DNA of 64,000 nucleotides from an uncultured Chelatococcus sp. (GTDB taxonomy: Bacteria > Pseudomonadota > Alphaproteobacteria > Rhizobiales > Beijerinckiaceae). This document shows, piece by piece, positions 17,484 through 25,899 of this stretch; position 1 is the first letter of the stretch, and each line of letters starts with the position of its first letter. The stretch is from positions 28,862 to 92,861 of the forward strand of contig CALMIK010000096.1 of the NCBI GenBank assembly GCA_937863995.1, written 5' to 3'. The notes beneath the pieces were generated by a model, which was not told where the DNA came from, made no database searches, and saw only the letters and a program-made list of their open reading frames with translations. The position numbers were made by a program, and so were the translations under genes.

Positions 17484-17899
17484 CGTCACGTCCTTGGTTG
17501 CGGGCCGCGCGAGCGACGGGCCGCGGAAGCGGTCTCTCTGGCCTAAATACGCGCAAGATCACGCGCAAGATCACGCGCTTGTAATCCGAATCGGCCGTGT
17601 ATCCAACATGCGTCGGCACTGCAATGGAAGCTGCCCGAAAATCAAGAGCCTCGTAACCGGCTTTGAACAGGGAGCTTTTTCGCCTGTCTTTCACGCTTCT
17701 AAACTTCTAAAGCGCTGAAATAGCTGATTAATTTTCCTTGATTCTTGCTTCTGCGGCGTTTACTTGTTGCCCGACCCTGAATGGAAGCCGGTGTGCGGCG
17801 CACATGTAATGTGCGGGCCGTGCGGTGAGACTGCGAGCCGCGACGGTTGCGGCGGGAGTGACAGCAGGCAAGAGCTTCGGAATTGAGTGCGGCGACGGA
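17484..17899. promoter_or_regulatory. Divergent hemH/tonB promoter region
   Basis: 416 bases between two diverging iron/heme units. Contents: a 12-bp tandem repeat ACGCGCAAGATC (17549-17560 and 17561-17572) followed by the partial copy ACGCGCTTG, and a pair of TTCTAAA heptamers (17697-17703 and 17705-17711) with flanking CGCTT/AAGCG symmetry. TTCTAAA equals one half-site of the Irr-type iron control element TTTAGAA-N3-TTCTAAA, but the complementary half is poor, so assignment is tentative. An AT-rich stretch follows at 17715-17760. Confidence 0.5.
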
Positions 17900-18835
17900 A
17901 TGAGCATTGCAACCTTTCACGACGAAGGCCCGGAACCCAAGGCATTGCTGCGCTGGGTGCTCGCGGCGGTGCTGGTGGTGGCGGTCCACGGCGGACTGGC
18001 GGCGCTGGTCGATTCCTGGAAGCGGGATGACCCGTTCCCCCAGGAGTCGGCGCCTGCGGTCATGATCGACATGGTCCCGTCCGGCGCGCCCGACATTGCC
18101 TCCGACGATGCCGACCCCGGCCCGCTGGCCGATGAAGCTCCTCCGATGGAGGACCTGCCCGAGGTGGAAGAGGCCCCGCCCATCGAGGACGTGCAGCCCG
18201 AACCCATCCCGGAACCGGAGCCTGTGCCCGAGCCGTTGCCTGAACCCGTTGAGCCCGAGCTTGTGGAGACGCCGCCCGTGGTCGATCCCGCGGTGTCGCT
18301 GCCGCCTCCGCCGCCTCCGCGTGAGGTGGTAGAAGAGAAACCCGAGCCGAAACCCGAACCCAAGCCCGAGCCGAAACCTAAGCCGAAGCCCGAGCCCAAA
18401 AAGGTGGAAAAGCCGAAGGCTCAGCCGCGCCGCAACACCGACCGCCCGCCGGCGGAGCGCACCTCCGCGCCGCCGAGCTCGAGCGGTCAGCCCGGCCCGC
18501 GCTCCGCGGCGCCTTCGTCGGCGGGAGGGACGGCAAGCCTTTCGGCCGCGCCGCCTTCCTGGCGCGGCAGTATTGTGGCGCATATCAACCGCCACAAGCG
18601 CTATCCCCCGGCGGCGCGCCTGCGCGGCGAGGAGGGCGCGGCGCATGTGCGCTTCGTCATAGATCGGGCGGGCAAGGTGCTCTCCTACCAGTTGCTGGGG
18701 ACATCCGGCTCGGCCCTGCTTGATCAGGAGGCACAGGCGACGATACGACGCGCGTCACCCTTCCCGCCGATACCCGATTCGGTGCCGGGCAGCAGCATGC
18801 CGATCTCCCTTCCCCTCAAGTTCAACCTGAGATGA
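17900..18835 (+). CDS. tonB: Energy-transducing TonB family protein
   Basis: 311 residues. A single N-terminal membrane anchor (about 16-37, with the His conserved in TonB helices in VVAVHGGLAALV) is followed by a long acidic and Pro-rich periplasmic spacer with EP and KP dipeptide repeats (about 95-175), and a C-terminal TonB domain (about 225-311) with RYPPAARLRGEEGAAHVRF. It carries proton-motive energy to outer-membrane receptors. ATG 17900 is preferred over the upstream in-frame TTG/GTG codons because the membrane anchor then sits at the usual distance, though its ribosome-binding site is weak. It heads a run with a FecCD permease and an ATPase. No exbB/exbD or receptor gene lies in the window. 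Confidence 0.9.
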   Translation: MSIATFHDEGPEPKALLRWVLAAVLVVAVHGGLAALVDSWKRDDPFPQESAPAVMIDMVPSGAPDIASDDADPGPLADEAPPMEDLPEVEEAPPIEDVQPEPIPEPEPVPEPLPEPVEPELVETPPVVDPAVSLPPPPPPREVVEEKPEPKPEPKPEPKPKPKPEPKKVEKPKAQPRRNTDRPPAERTSAPPSSSGQPGPRSAAPSSAGGTASLSAAPPSWRGSIVAHINRHKRYPPAARLRGEEGAAHVRFVIDRAGKVLSYQLLGTSGSALLDQEAQATIRRASPFPPIPDSVPGSSMPISLPLKFNLR

Positions 18836-18848
18836 ATTGAAAGCACCG

Positions 18849-19934
18849 ATGACCGTGTCTCGCGATGTGGCCGCCGCCAGGCCGCCGGAGGATGACGCCG
18901 GCGGCCTGGCGCGCCAATACGGCCGCTTCATCGCGGTAAGGGTGGCGCTGCTCATTGGTCTTGCGGTGGCGCTGGGGCTATCGTTCCTCGCGGATGTCGC
19001 CACCGGCACCTCGAATCTCGCCGCCGCCGACATCCTGCGCGGCCTTGTCGACGGTTCCACCCTTACCCGGTCGCAGGCGGTGATCCTGTGGGAGGTGCGG
19101 CTGCCTTACGCGGTGATGGCGGTGCTCGTTGGCGCGGCGCTCGGCCTTGCGGGCGCGGAAATGCAGACCGTGCTCAACAACGCTCTCGCCAGCCCCTTCA
19201 CGCTCGGCGTGTCGGCGGCCGCCATGCTCGGCGCGGCTGTCGTCATCGTGTTCAACGTGCTGCCCGCGTGGTTCGACCAGAACTACGGCATCGCGCTCGG
19301 CGCCTTCGTGTTTGCGTTGGGCTCGACCATGCTCATTCAGGCGCTGTCGCGGCTTTACGGCGCCACCGTCGACACGGTGGTGCTGTTCGGCATCGCCATG
19401 GTGTTCGTGCTGAACGCGCTCACGGCGCTGATTCAGTTCGTGGCCGATACCGACGCGCTGCAGCAGGTCGTGTTCTGGAACATGGGGAGCCTCACGCGCG
19501 CCACCTGGGACAAGATCGTCATCGTGGCGGCGGTGCTGGCGCTGTGCCTGCCGCTGTCGATGACGCAGGTGTGGGCGATGACGGCGTTGCGCGGCGGCGA
19601 GGACCATGCCCGCAGCTTCGGCATTCCGGTGGAGCGGCTGCGGCTTCTCGTCATGCTGCGTGTCAGCCTGCTGGCGGCTGTGGCGGTTTGCTTCGTCGGC
19701 ACCATTGGCTTCATCGGCCTCGTCGGCCCGCACATCGCGCGCCTGGCGCTGGGCGAGGATCATCGCTTCTACCTGCCGGGCGCGGCGCTCGCGGGGGCGC
19801 TGGTGTTGTCGCTCGCCTCCATCGCCAGCAAGCTCATCGTGCCCGGCATCATCCTGCCGGTGGGCATCGTCACGTCGCTCGTCGGCATTCCCCTGTTCAT
19901 GGGCCTCATCCTGAGCCAGCGGAGGCGCGCATGA
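18849..19934 (+). CDS. FecCD-family iron-siderophore/cobalamin ABC transporter permease
   Basis: 361 residues with about nine to ten membrane helices. Typical FecCD blocks are visible: LRLPYAVMAVLVGAALGLAGAEMQTVLNNALASPFTLG, the cytoplasmic coupling region RGGEDHARSFGIPVERLR, and GTIGFIGLVGPHIAR. It forms the channel of a binding-protein-dependent importer for ferric siderophores, heme or B12. ATG 18849 is taken; a TTG at 18837 is also in frame. It begins 13 bases after tonB, and its stop overlaps the ATPase start. No periplasmic binding protein gene is present in the run, so one must be encoded elsewhere. Substrate is unknown, but TonB and hemH next door point to iron. Confidence 0.92.
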   Translation: MTVSRDVAAARPPEDDAGGLARQYGRFIAVRVALLIGLAVALGLSFLADVATGTSNLAAADILRGLVDGSTLTRSQAVILWEVRLPYAVMAVLVGAALGLAGAEMQTVLNNALASPFTLGVSAAAMLGAAVVIVFNVLPAWFDQNYGIALGAFVFALGSTMLIQALSRLYGATVDTVVLFGIAMVFVLNALTALIQFVADTDALQQVVFWNMGSLTRATWDKIVIVAAVLALCLPLSMTQVWAMTALRGGEDHARSFGIPVERLRLLVMLRVSLLAAVAVCFVGTIGFIGLVGPHIARLALGEDHRFYLPGAALAGALVLSLASIASKLIVPGIILPVGIVTSLVGIPLFMGLILSQRRRA

Positions 19935-20737
19935 GCGGCGCGCTCAGGCTGGAGAACGTCAGCGTCGGCTACGGACGCAAGCCGGTGCTCGACCACCTCG
20001 ACATCGGCCCTTTGCCGCCGGGTTCGCTCGTGGCGGTGGTGGGGTCGAATGCGGTCGGCAAGTCGACGCTGCTCAAGGCCATCGCCGGCCTGCGGACCGC
20101 GAGCGGTCGCATCCTGCTCGGCGACACCGATCTGACGCAATTGCCGCTCACGCGGCGCGTGCGTCTCGTCGGCTACCTGTCGCAGGCGCTGCCGCAGCCG
20201 ACCTCGCTCGTGGCCTACGAGGCGGTGACGAGCGCCTTCCGGGCCGTGCGCGGCGACCTGTCGGCGCCAGAGGCCGAGCGCATGGTGGAAGACGTGTTCT
20301 CGGCGCTCGACCTGCGTTCGCTGGCGCTGCGGCGGCTGTCGGAGATGTCCGGCGGCCAGCGGCAGATGGTGGGGCTCGCGCAGGTTCTGGTGCGCAAGCC
20401 GCCGCTGTTGCTGCTCGACGAGCCCACGAGCGCGCTCGACCTGCGCTGGCAGCTCAACGTGCTGCAGACGGTGCGCGCCATCACCCGCGAGGAAGGCGCC
20501 ATCTGCCTGATGGCGATCCACGACATCAACCTGGCGCTGCGCTTCTGCGACCGTATCGTGGTGCTCGGCGGCGGGGGGCTGCTGGCCGAGGGAACGCCCG
20601 AGGCCGTGATGGACGCGGCCCTTTTGCGCCGCGCCTACGGCATCGAGGGCCGGGTGGAGCGCTGCTCGCACGGCTTCCCGATCGTACTGACCGACCGGGC
20701 GGTGGCGCCCGATCCGGCAGCGCGCGCGATATCCTGA
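19931..20737 (+). CDS. ABC transporter ATP-binding protein, iron-siderophore type (FecE/FepC-like)
   Basis: 268 residues. Walker A is GSNAVGKSTL (an Asn-Ala variant of the usual GPNGSGKST), the signature is MSGGQRQMVGLAQ and Walker B LLLLDEPTSALD, followed by the switch His in AIHDINLALRF. It energises the FecCD permease encoded just upstream; ATG 19931 overlaps that gene by four bases (ATGA) and has GGAGG six bases upstream. The same frame is open much further upstream inside the permease gene, but that part is antisense-like noise. The pair plus TonB is a minimal energy-coupled uptake operon without its binding protein. Confidence 0.93.
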   Translation: MSGALRLENVSVGYGRKPVLDHLDIGPLPPGSLVAVVGSNAVGKSTLLKAIAGLRTASGRILLGDTDLTQLPLTRRVRLVGYLSQALPQPTSLVAYEAVTSAFRAVRGDLSAPEAERMVEDVFSALDLRSLALRRLSEMSGGQRQMVGLAQVLVRKPPLLLLDEPTSALDLRWQLNVLQTVRAITREEGAICLMAIHDINLALRFCDRIVVLGGGGLLAEGTPEAVMDAALLRRAYGIEGRVERCSHGFPIVLTDRAVAPDPAARAIS

Positions 20738-20769
20738 GCCCGACGCCGGATCGTGGCGCCGATCGTGGC

Positions 20770-20799
20770 GCGTCACCACACAATAATATAAAGTGACGC
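20770..20799. other. Inverted repeat between the Fec ATPase and phosphoribosyltransferase genes
   Basis: GCGTCAC (20770-20776) and GTGACGC (20793-20799) flank a 16-base AT-rich centre. Just before it GATCGTGGCGC occurs twice in tandem. There is no T run; the AT-rich centre makes a promoter or operator for the next gene at least as likely as a terminator. Confidence 0.4.
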
Positions 20800-20822
20800 A
20801 CACGGGGAGAAAGGCGGCCTTC

Positions 20823-21479
20823 ATGCCCTTCACCGATCGCGTCGATGCCGGACGGCAGCTTGCAGCAGCGCTCGCGCACTACAAGGCGGAGCGCCCGGTG
20901 GTGCTGGCCTTGCCGCGCGGCGGTGTGCCTGTGGCGGCCGAAATAGCCACAGCCCTCGATGCGCCGCTCGACATCGTTCTGGTGCGCAAGATCGGCGTGC
21001 CGTTCCACCTGGAACTGGCGATGGGCGCCGTCGTCGACGGCCCCGCGCCGCTCACGGTGCGCAATCGTGAGATCATCGCCTCCGCCGGCGTCAGCGATGC
21101 GATGTTCGATCTCGCGCTCGACCGCGAGCTTCGGGAAATAGGGCGGCGGCGCGAATATTATCTCGGCGGGCGCGCTCGTGTGGACATCGCCGGGCGCACG
21201 GTCATCGTTGTCGATGACGGCGTCGCCACCGGCGCGACGACCCGCGCCGCGTTACGCGCCGTGCGCGCGGCGCATCCGGCGCGGATCGTGCTCGCGATCC
21301 CGGTTGCGCCGACCGCGATACTGGCGGACCTGCGCACCGAGGCCGACGACACCGTCTGCCTGGAGCACTACGCGGATTTCAGCGCGGTCGGCTATTTCTA
21401 CGGCGATTTCGGGCAGGTATCCGACGCCGAGGTTGTGAACCTGCTGGCGAGCCATCCGGCGTCGAAATCCCCTTCGTGA
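20823..21479 (+). CDS. Phosphoribosyltransferase-fold protein
   Basis: 218 residues of the type I PRTase fold. The PRPP-binding loop reads VIVVDDGVATGATTRAAL, and the N-terminal half has the LALPRGGVPVAAEIA and VRKIGVPFHLELAMGAV blocks of a widespread family of stand-alone PRTase-like proteins, often adjacent to or fused to hydrolases in other genomes. True substrates of this family are mostly untested. ATG 20823 is preferred to GTG 20793. It sits between the iron importer and hemN with its own spacer on each side, so an independent transcript is likely. Confidence 0.85.
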   Translation: MPFTDRVDAGRQLAAALAHYKAERPVVLALPRGGVPVAAEIATALDAPLDIVLVRKIGVPFHLELAMGAVVDGPAPLTVRNREIIASAGVSDAMFDLALDRELREIGRRREYYLGGRARVDIAGRTVIVVDDGVATGATTRAALRAVRAAHPARIVLAIPVAPTAILADLRTEADDTVCLEHYADFSAVGYFYGDFGQVSDAEVVNLLASHPASKSPS

Positions 21480-21502
21480 CATCACCGTTTCCGCCGCGGA
21501 CT

Positions 21503-21516
21503 TTGGGCTGGCGCAA
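21503..21516. promoter_or_regulatory. Weak FNR/FixK-type half-matching site before hemN
   Basis: TTGGGCTGGCGCAA fits only the outer TTG-N8-CAA of FNR/FixK boxes, 60 bases before the hemN start codon. Anaerobic or microaerobic control of hemN by such regulators is common in alphaproteobacteria, but this match is poor and may be chance. Confidence 0.3.
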
Positions 21517-21575
21517 TGAATTCGCCGCCGGCGTCCATTAAACGGAGGTTTGAACGCATGTAAGGTGGAAACGAC

Positions 21576-22928
21576 ATGACCACGCCGCTGCTGGATAAAT
21601 ATGGTGCCGCCCGCCTGCCGCGCTACACCAGCTACCCGACGGCCCCGCTCTTCTCCGCAGCCGTCGACGCGCAAGCCTACGGCGGCTGGCTTGCCGATCT
21701 CGCGCCCGACGCGCGGACGGCGCTTTATCTCCACATTCCCTTTTGCCGCGCCATGTGCTGGTATTGCGGCTGCCACACCAGCATCACCCGGCGCGACGCG
21801 CCGGTGGAGGAATATCTCGCCGTGCTGGGCGCGGAGATCGATCTCGTCGCCCGTCGGACGGCGGAGCGGCCTGTCATCGACGACGTGCATTTCGGCGGCG
21901 GCACGCCCACTATCATGTGTCCCGAGGCGTTCCTCGTGCTTATGGCGGCGCTGCGCGACCGTTTTCGTTTCCATGCCGACACGGCCATCGCCATCGAGAT
22001 CGACCCGCGCACCCTCAGCCGCGCGATGGCGGCGGCGCTCGGCGAAGGCGGCGTCCGGCGGGCGAGCCTCGGCGTGCAGAGTTTCGACCCGCAGGTGCAG
22101 CAGGCCATCAACCGCCTTCAGAGCGCCGAACGCACGGCGGAAGCCATCGCCGATCTGCGCGCGGCGGGTGTCGCCAGCATCAACATCGACCTGATCTACG
22201 GCCTGCCGCACCAGACGGAACGCTCGTGCGTCGATACCGCGCTGGCGGCGGCGGCCATGCGCCCGCAACGCTTCGCCGTGTTCGGCTACGCCCATGTTCC
22301 GTCGTTCAAGAAGCATCAGCGGCTCGTCGACGAGAGCGTCCTGCCCGGCGCGCACGCGCGCAACGCCCAGGCCGAAGCCATTGCCGCCGCGCTCACCGGC
22401 GCGGGCTATCGCCGCATCGGCCTCGATCATTACGCGTTGCCCGACGATTCGCTGGCGCTCGCCGAGGGGGAAGGGCGGCTGCGGCGCAACTTCCAGGGCT
22501 ACACCACCGATGCCAGCGAGGCGCTGATCGGACTCGGAGCCTCCTCCATCGGCCAGATGCCGCAAGGCTTCGTACAGAATGAAGTCGCAACCCATACCTA
22601 TGCGCGGCGCGTCCGCGACGGCGGGCTGGCCACCGCGAAAGGGTATCGCCTGACCCGCGAGGACCGCTTACGCGCGGCGGTGATCGAGCGGCTGATGTGT
22701 GACTTCCGCGCGGATCTCGGCGGTATCGGCCGCGCGTACGGCATGGACGCGGGCAGCCTCCTCGACGGCAACGACCGGCTCGACGGTCTCGTGCGCGACG
22801 GCATCGCCTCTATCGAGGGCGATGTCGTTACCGTCTCCGGCGACCACCGCTTCCTGGTGCGCACCGTGGCCGCCTGCTTCGACGCCTATCTCGGGGGCAG
22901 CGGGCGCACGCACGGGCAAGCGGCCTGA
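21576..22928 (+). CDS. hemN: Oxygen-independent coproporphyrinogen III oxidase (radical SAM)
   Basis: 450 residues, full length for HemN. Converts coproporphyrinogen III to protoporphyrinogen IX without oxygen, using a [4Fe-4S] cluster and two SAM molecules. The radical-SAM cluster motif CRAMCWYC (CX3CX2C, about residues 56-63) is intact, preceded by YLHIPFC and followed by the HFGGGTPT strand. The fourth HemN-specific Cys of the classic C-x3-C-x2-C-x-C is present in the following GCH. ATG 21576 starts the long open frame; hemH lies about 4 kb away. A strong hairpin follows the stop. Confidence 0.95.
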   Translation: MTTPLLDKYGAARLPRYTSYPTAPLFSAAVDAQAYGGWLADLAPDARTALYLHIPFCRAMCWYCGCHTSITRRDAPVEEYLAVLGAEIDLVARRTAERPVIDDVHFGGGTPTIMCPEAFLVLMAALRDRFRFHADTAIAIEIDPRTLSRAMAAALGEGGVRRASLGVQSFDPQVQQAINRLQSAERTAEAIADLRAAGVASINIDLIYGLPHQTERSCVDTALAAAAMRPQRFAVFGYAHVPSFKKHQRLVDESVLPGAHARNAQAEAIAAALTGAGYRRIGLDHYALPDDSLALAEGEGRLRRNFQGYTTDASEALIGLGASSIGQMPQGFVQNEVATHTYARRVRDGGLATAKGYRLTREDRLRAAVIERLMCDFRADLGGIGRAYGMDAGSLLDGNDRLDGLVRDGIASIEGDVVTVSGDHRFLVRTVAACFDAYLGGSGRTHGQAA

Positions 22929-22936
22929 GCTCCGGC

Positions 22937-22960
22937 GCGGGCCGGGTGGCGGCGGCCCGC
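22937..22960 (+). terminator. GC-rich hairpin after hemN
   Basis: GCGGGCCG (22937-22944) pairs perfectly with CGGCCCGC (22953-22960) around an 8-base loop, nine bases after the hemN stop. The following CTTCTCCTGT is only mildly T-rich, so termination efficiency is uncertain. Confidence 0.5.
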
Positions 22961-23002
22961 CTTCTCCTGTAAAACGGTTGCAGGCACCAGCGGAGATGCG
23001 CC

Positions 23003-24076
23003 ATGTCTCATCGTGTTACGCTCGCGGGCGGGCGTCTCGAACTCACCCTTCCCATCGTGCTCTCGCCCATGGCCGGCGTATCGACCCCGGCGCTGGCGGC
23101 GGCGGTCAGCAATGCCGGCGGCCTCGGCTCGCTCGGCGTCGGGGCGTCCAGCGCGCAGGCGGCGGCGCAAGCGCTGGCCGATACGCGGGCGCTGACAAAG
23201 GGGCCGGTCAATCTCAACGTCTTCTGTCACCAGCCGGCGCGGCGCGACGACGCGGTCGAGCAGGCATGGCTCGCGCGCCTCGCCGCAGAGTTCCGGCGCT
23301 ACGGCGGCGAACCGCCGCAGGCGGTTGCCGAGATCTACCGCAGCTTTGTCGCGGACGACGACATGCTGGCGCTTTTCCTGCGCGAGCGGCCCGAGGTGGT
23401 GAGCTTTCATTTCGGTCTGCCGCCTTCGGACAGGATCGCCGCCCTCAAGCAGGCCGGCATCGTGCTGTTGGCCAGCGCCACCAGCGTTTCCGAAGCGCGG
23501 GCGCTGGAGGCGGCGGGCATCGACGTGGTGGTGGCGCAGGGCTACGAGGCCGGCGGCCATCGCGGCGTGTTTGATCCCGACATGTCCGACGAGCGGCTGG
23601 GAACGCTTGCGCTCACCCGGTTGCTGGTGCGGGAGCTGTCGGTGCCGGTGATTGCCGCGGGCGGTATCATGGACGGCGCCGGCATCGCAGCGGCGCTGGC
23701 GTTGGGCGCGGCCGCGGCGCAACTCGGCACGGCCTTCATCGGCTGTCCGGAATCGCAGGCGGACCGGCATTACCGCGCCGCGCTGGCGTCTTCCTCGGCG
23801 TATCACACGGTGGTGACGCGGGTGATTTCCGGCCGCCCGGCGCGTTGCCTCGCCAACCGGTTCACGGCATGGGGAGCGGATGTCGCAGCCATGGATGTGC
23901 CGGCCTATCCCGTGACATACGATGCCGGCAAAGCATTGCACGCGGCGGCGAAGCTCGCGGATGAATGGGGTTTCGGCGCGTGGTGGGCGGGGCAGGGGGC
24001 TCCGCTTTCCCGCGCGCTGCCGGCGCCGGAACTGACCGGCATCCTCGCCGCCGAGTTGCGAAAGGCGCGGTCTTGA
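23003..24076 (+). CDS. Nitronate monooxygenase (2-nitropropane dioxygenase) family protein
   Basis: 357 residues, FMN-dependent TIM barrel. Visible family blocks: LPIVLSPMAGVSTPALAAAVSNAGGLGSLG at the N-terminus, VVAQGYEAGGHRG (catalytic His and FMN phosphate region, about residues 173-185), VIAAGGIMDGAGIAAALALGA and GTAFI. The family oxidises alkyl nitronates such as propionate 3-nitronate, though some members are enoyl reductases (FabK-like) with the same motifs. ATG 23003 has GGAG nine bases upstream. It converges on mgtE with a 21-base gap. The natural substrate here is unknown. Confidence 0.9.
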   Translation: MSHRVTLAGGRLELTLPIVLSPMAGVSTPALAAAVSNAGGLGSLGVGASSAQAAAQALADTRALTKGPVNLNVFCHQPARRDDAVEQAWLARLAAEFRRYGGEPPQAVAEIYRSFVADDDMLALFLRERPEVVSFHFGLPPSDRIAALKQAGIVLLASATSVSEARALEAAGIDVVVAQGYEAGGHRGVFDPDMSDERLGTLALTRLLVRELSVPVIAAGGIMDGAGIAAALALGAAAAQLGTAFIGCPESQADRHYRAALASSSAYHTVVTRVISGRPARCLANRFTAWGADVAAMDVPAYPVTYDAGKALHAAAKLADEWGFGAWWAGQGAPLSRALPAPELTGILAAELRKARS

Positions 24077-24097
24077 ACCGCGCTTCGATCGCGCCGC

Positions 24098-25504
24098 TCA
24101 GATATAGATGGACGTCGCGATAATAAAGAAGATCAGCACGCCGACGACATCGTTCGACGTGGTGATGAAGACGCCCGTCGCGACGGCGGGGTCGAGCCGC
24201 AGGCGCTTCAGCGCGAGCGGCACCAGAGAGCCGACGACCGACGCCTGGACCGTGACGACGATCAGCGACAGCAAGGCAGTCAGGCCCAGCAGCGCCGGGC
24301 GGTCGATCGCCACGAAGTTCGACAGCAGCATGATGCCGGCGCTGATGATCAGCCCGACGATCGTGCCGTTGAGCAGCGCGCCGAGCAGTTCGCGCACCAC
24401 GCGGCCCCAGATGTCGCCGACCCACAGGGCATTCGAGGCGAGCGCCTGCACGGTGATGGTCGATGCCTGGATGCCCGCGTTGCCGGCAAGCGACATGACG
24501 ATGGGAATGAGGCTCGCCAGGATCGCCGCCTGCGCCAGCGCTTCCTCGTAGGCGCCGACGACGAGCGCGGCGATGCTCGAGCCGATGAGGCCGGCGGTGA
24601 GCCAGGGCAGCCGGCGCGGCACGATCTTCAGCGGACCGTCCATGGAGCTGGAGTCGGGCGCGAGACCCGCCATCAGCTTCATGTCCTCTTCTACTTCCTC
24701 GCGGTCGATGTCCCGCAATTCCTCGGCCGTGATGATGCCGATAAGCGCGCCCTCGGCGTCCACCACCGGCAACACCGGCAGGTGCTCGCGTTCGGCGATT
24801 CGCGCCACTTCCTCGCGGTCGGTGTCGGCGGAGACCGTGACCGTGTCGGCGCGCATGATGGTGCCGATGACCGTGTCGGTCGGGTAGAGCACGAGGTCGC
24901 GCACCTTCAGGTAACCCATGAGCCGGCGGCCGCCGTTGGTCACGTAGACGGCATAGAGGCGATCGATGATGTCGGCGTTGCGGCGGATTTCGTCGATGAC
25001 CTCGCCCACGGTCCAGTCCTGCGGCACGGCGACGAGGCGCCGGCGCATGACGGCGCCAGCCGATTCGTCGATATGAGCAAGTGCCGCCCGCACCTCGTTC
25101 GCCAGCGGATGGGCATCCAGCGCCACCTTGACGATGTGCTCCGGCGCGTCGGCGAGAAAATCGGCCGCGTCCGCCACCGGCATCTTGGCGATGATGCGGG
25201 CGATGCGCTGCTGGCCGTCGGCGTCGAGCAGGCTTTCGCGAATGGAGGGGTCGAGCTCTTCCAGCGCCGCGAGGCCCGGTGCGTCCGGCACCAGCCGCAG
25301 CAGCGCGCGGGCGCGCCTGGGGCGCAGCAGCAGGATGAGCCGCGCAACCTCCGAGGGCAGTAGCCCTGTCACCGCGCCAAGCTTGGAATCCGCGCCGCTT
25401 TTGAGCAATGCGTTGAGTCGCTCCAGCGGCCCGGCCTCGCCGCGCGCCGCGCGCCGCAGGTCCTCGAGCGGCAGGATTTCCAGCTGGGAGTCTTCGATCA
25501 GCAT
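24098..25504 (-). CDS. mgtE: Magnesium transporter MgtE
   Basis: Mg2+-gated Mg2+ channel of the cytoplasmic membrane. 468 residues: N-terminal MgtE_N superhelix (about 1-130), two CBS domains (about 145-265, e.g. RLMGYLKVRDLVLYPTDTVI and LPVLPVVDAEGALIGIITAEEL), a connecting plug helix, and five C-terminal membrane helices with the pore motif PIVMSLAGNAGIQASTI. ATG 25504 has AGGGA about nine bases upstream; a 14-codon longer frame lacks a site. It is divergent from the pst operon, sharing a 395-base upstream region. Confidence 0.95.
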   Translation of the reverse strand: MLIEDSQLEILPLEDLRRAARGEAGPLERLNALLKSGADSKLGAVTGLLPSEVARLILLLRPRRARALLRLVPDAPGLAALEELDPSIRESLLDADGQQRIARIIAKMPVADAADFLADAPEHIVKVALDAHPLANEVRAALAHIDESAGAVMRRRLVAVPQDWTVGEVIDEIRRNADIIDRLYAVYVTNGGRRLMGYLKVRDLVLYPTDTVIGTIMRADTVTVSADTDREEVARIAEREHLPVLPVVDAEGALIGIITAEELRDIDREEVEEDMKLMAGLAPDSSSMDGPLKIVPRRLPWLTAGLIGSSIAALVVGAYEEALAQAAILASLIPIVMSLAGNAGIQASTITVQALASNALWVGDIWGRVVRELLGALLNGTIVGLIISAGIMLLSNFVAIDRPALLGLTALLSLIVVTVQASVVGSLVPLALKRLRLDPAVATGVFITTSNDVVGVLIFFIIATSIYI

Positions 25505-25835
25505 GAGCTTCGTTCCCTGTTCGCGGCTTTCCACGCGGCGCGCCACTCATAGCCGCGTTCTGATGCAGTTTCTTGACGGAAGCCACGGGATAGACGTTCC
25601 GGACGGTCGGCGTCCTTGAGCAGATCTGCGATATCGATGCTTCCAATACTGGAAGAAGCGCAGCTCAAACCCGCCACCGGCACGGATGTGCCTCGGCGCT
25701 GGCCTGTGATTTCGCCTGGCCCCGTGTGCGGTGAAACGCCGGGGGACGCCACATAATATTAGGCGTCAAAATTTTTTCGATCTAAGTGGCTGATCTGGAA
25801 TAGACAAAAATTTTTTGATCGAATCCAACCCGCAC
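25505..25835. other. mgtE/pstS divergent spacer
   Basis: 395 bases separate mgtE and pstS. The mgtE side is GC-rich without a recognisable gene. From 25765 the DNA becomes AT-rich with two similar tracts, CAAAATTTTTTCGATC (25768-25783) and CAAAAATTTTTTGATCGA (25805-25822), which look like A-tract or UP-type elements upstream of the pstS promoter. I see no magnesium riboswitch fold. Confidence 0.45.
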
Positions 25836-25853
25836 TTGTAATCAATCTGTCGC
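25836..25853 (+). promoter_or_regulatory. Candidate Pho box upstream of pstS
   Basis: TTGTAAT-CAAT-CTGTCGC: two heptamers at the 11-base period of PhoB sites, matching the CTGTCAT consensus at 5 of 7 bases each. The site ends 46 bases before the pstS start codon, in the position expected for PhoB activation of pst. Confidence 0.6.
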
Positions 25854-25899
25854 GAACTCGTGTCCAATAATCCCCCGCAATCAGACTGGAGAGTTGAAC

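Noticed and set aside
18149..18420. Repetitive DNA as a tandem repeat or CRISPR array
   Set aside because: The repetition encodes Glu-Pro and Lys-Pro dipeptides of the TonB spacer; units are codon-level, not true spacer-repeat arrays.
19088..19930. Extension of the Fec ATPase frame 281 codons upstream
   Set aside because: It runs out of frame inside the FecCD permease gene and is Arg/Gly-rich. The ATG at 19931 with GGAGG and the ATGA overlap is the real start.
25805..25829. TTGATCGAATCCAA as an FNR site before pstS
   Set aside because: Only the outer TTG/CAA fit, and it overlaps A/T tracts where such matches arise by chance.
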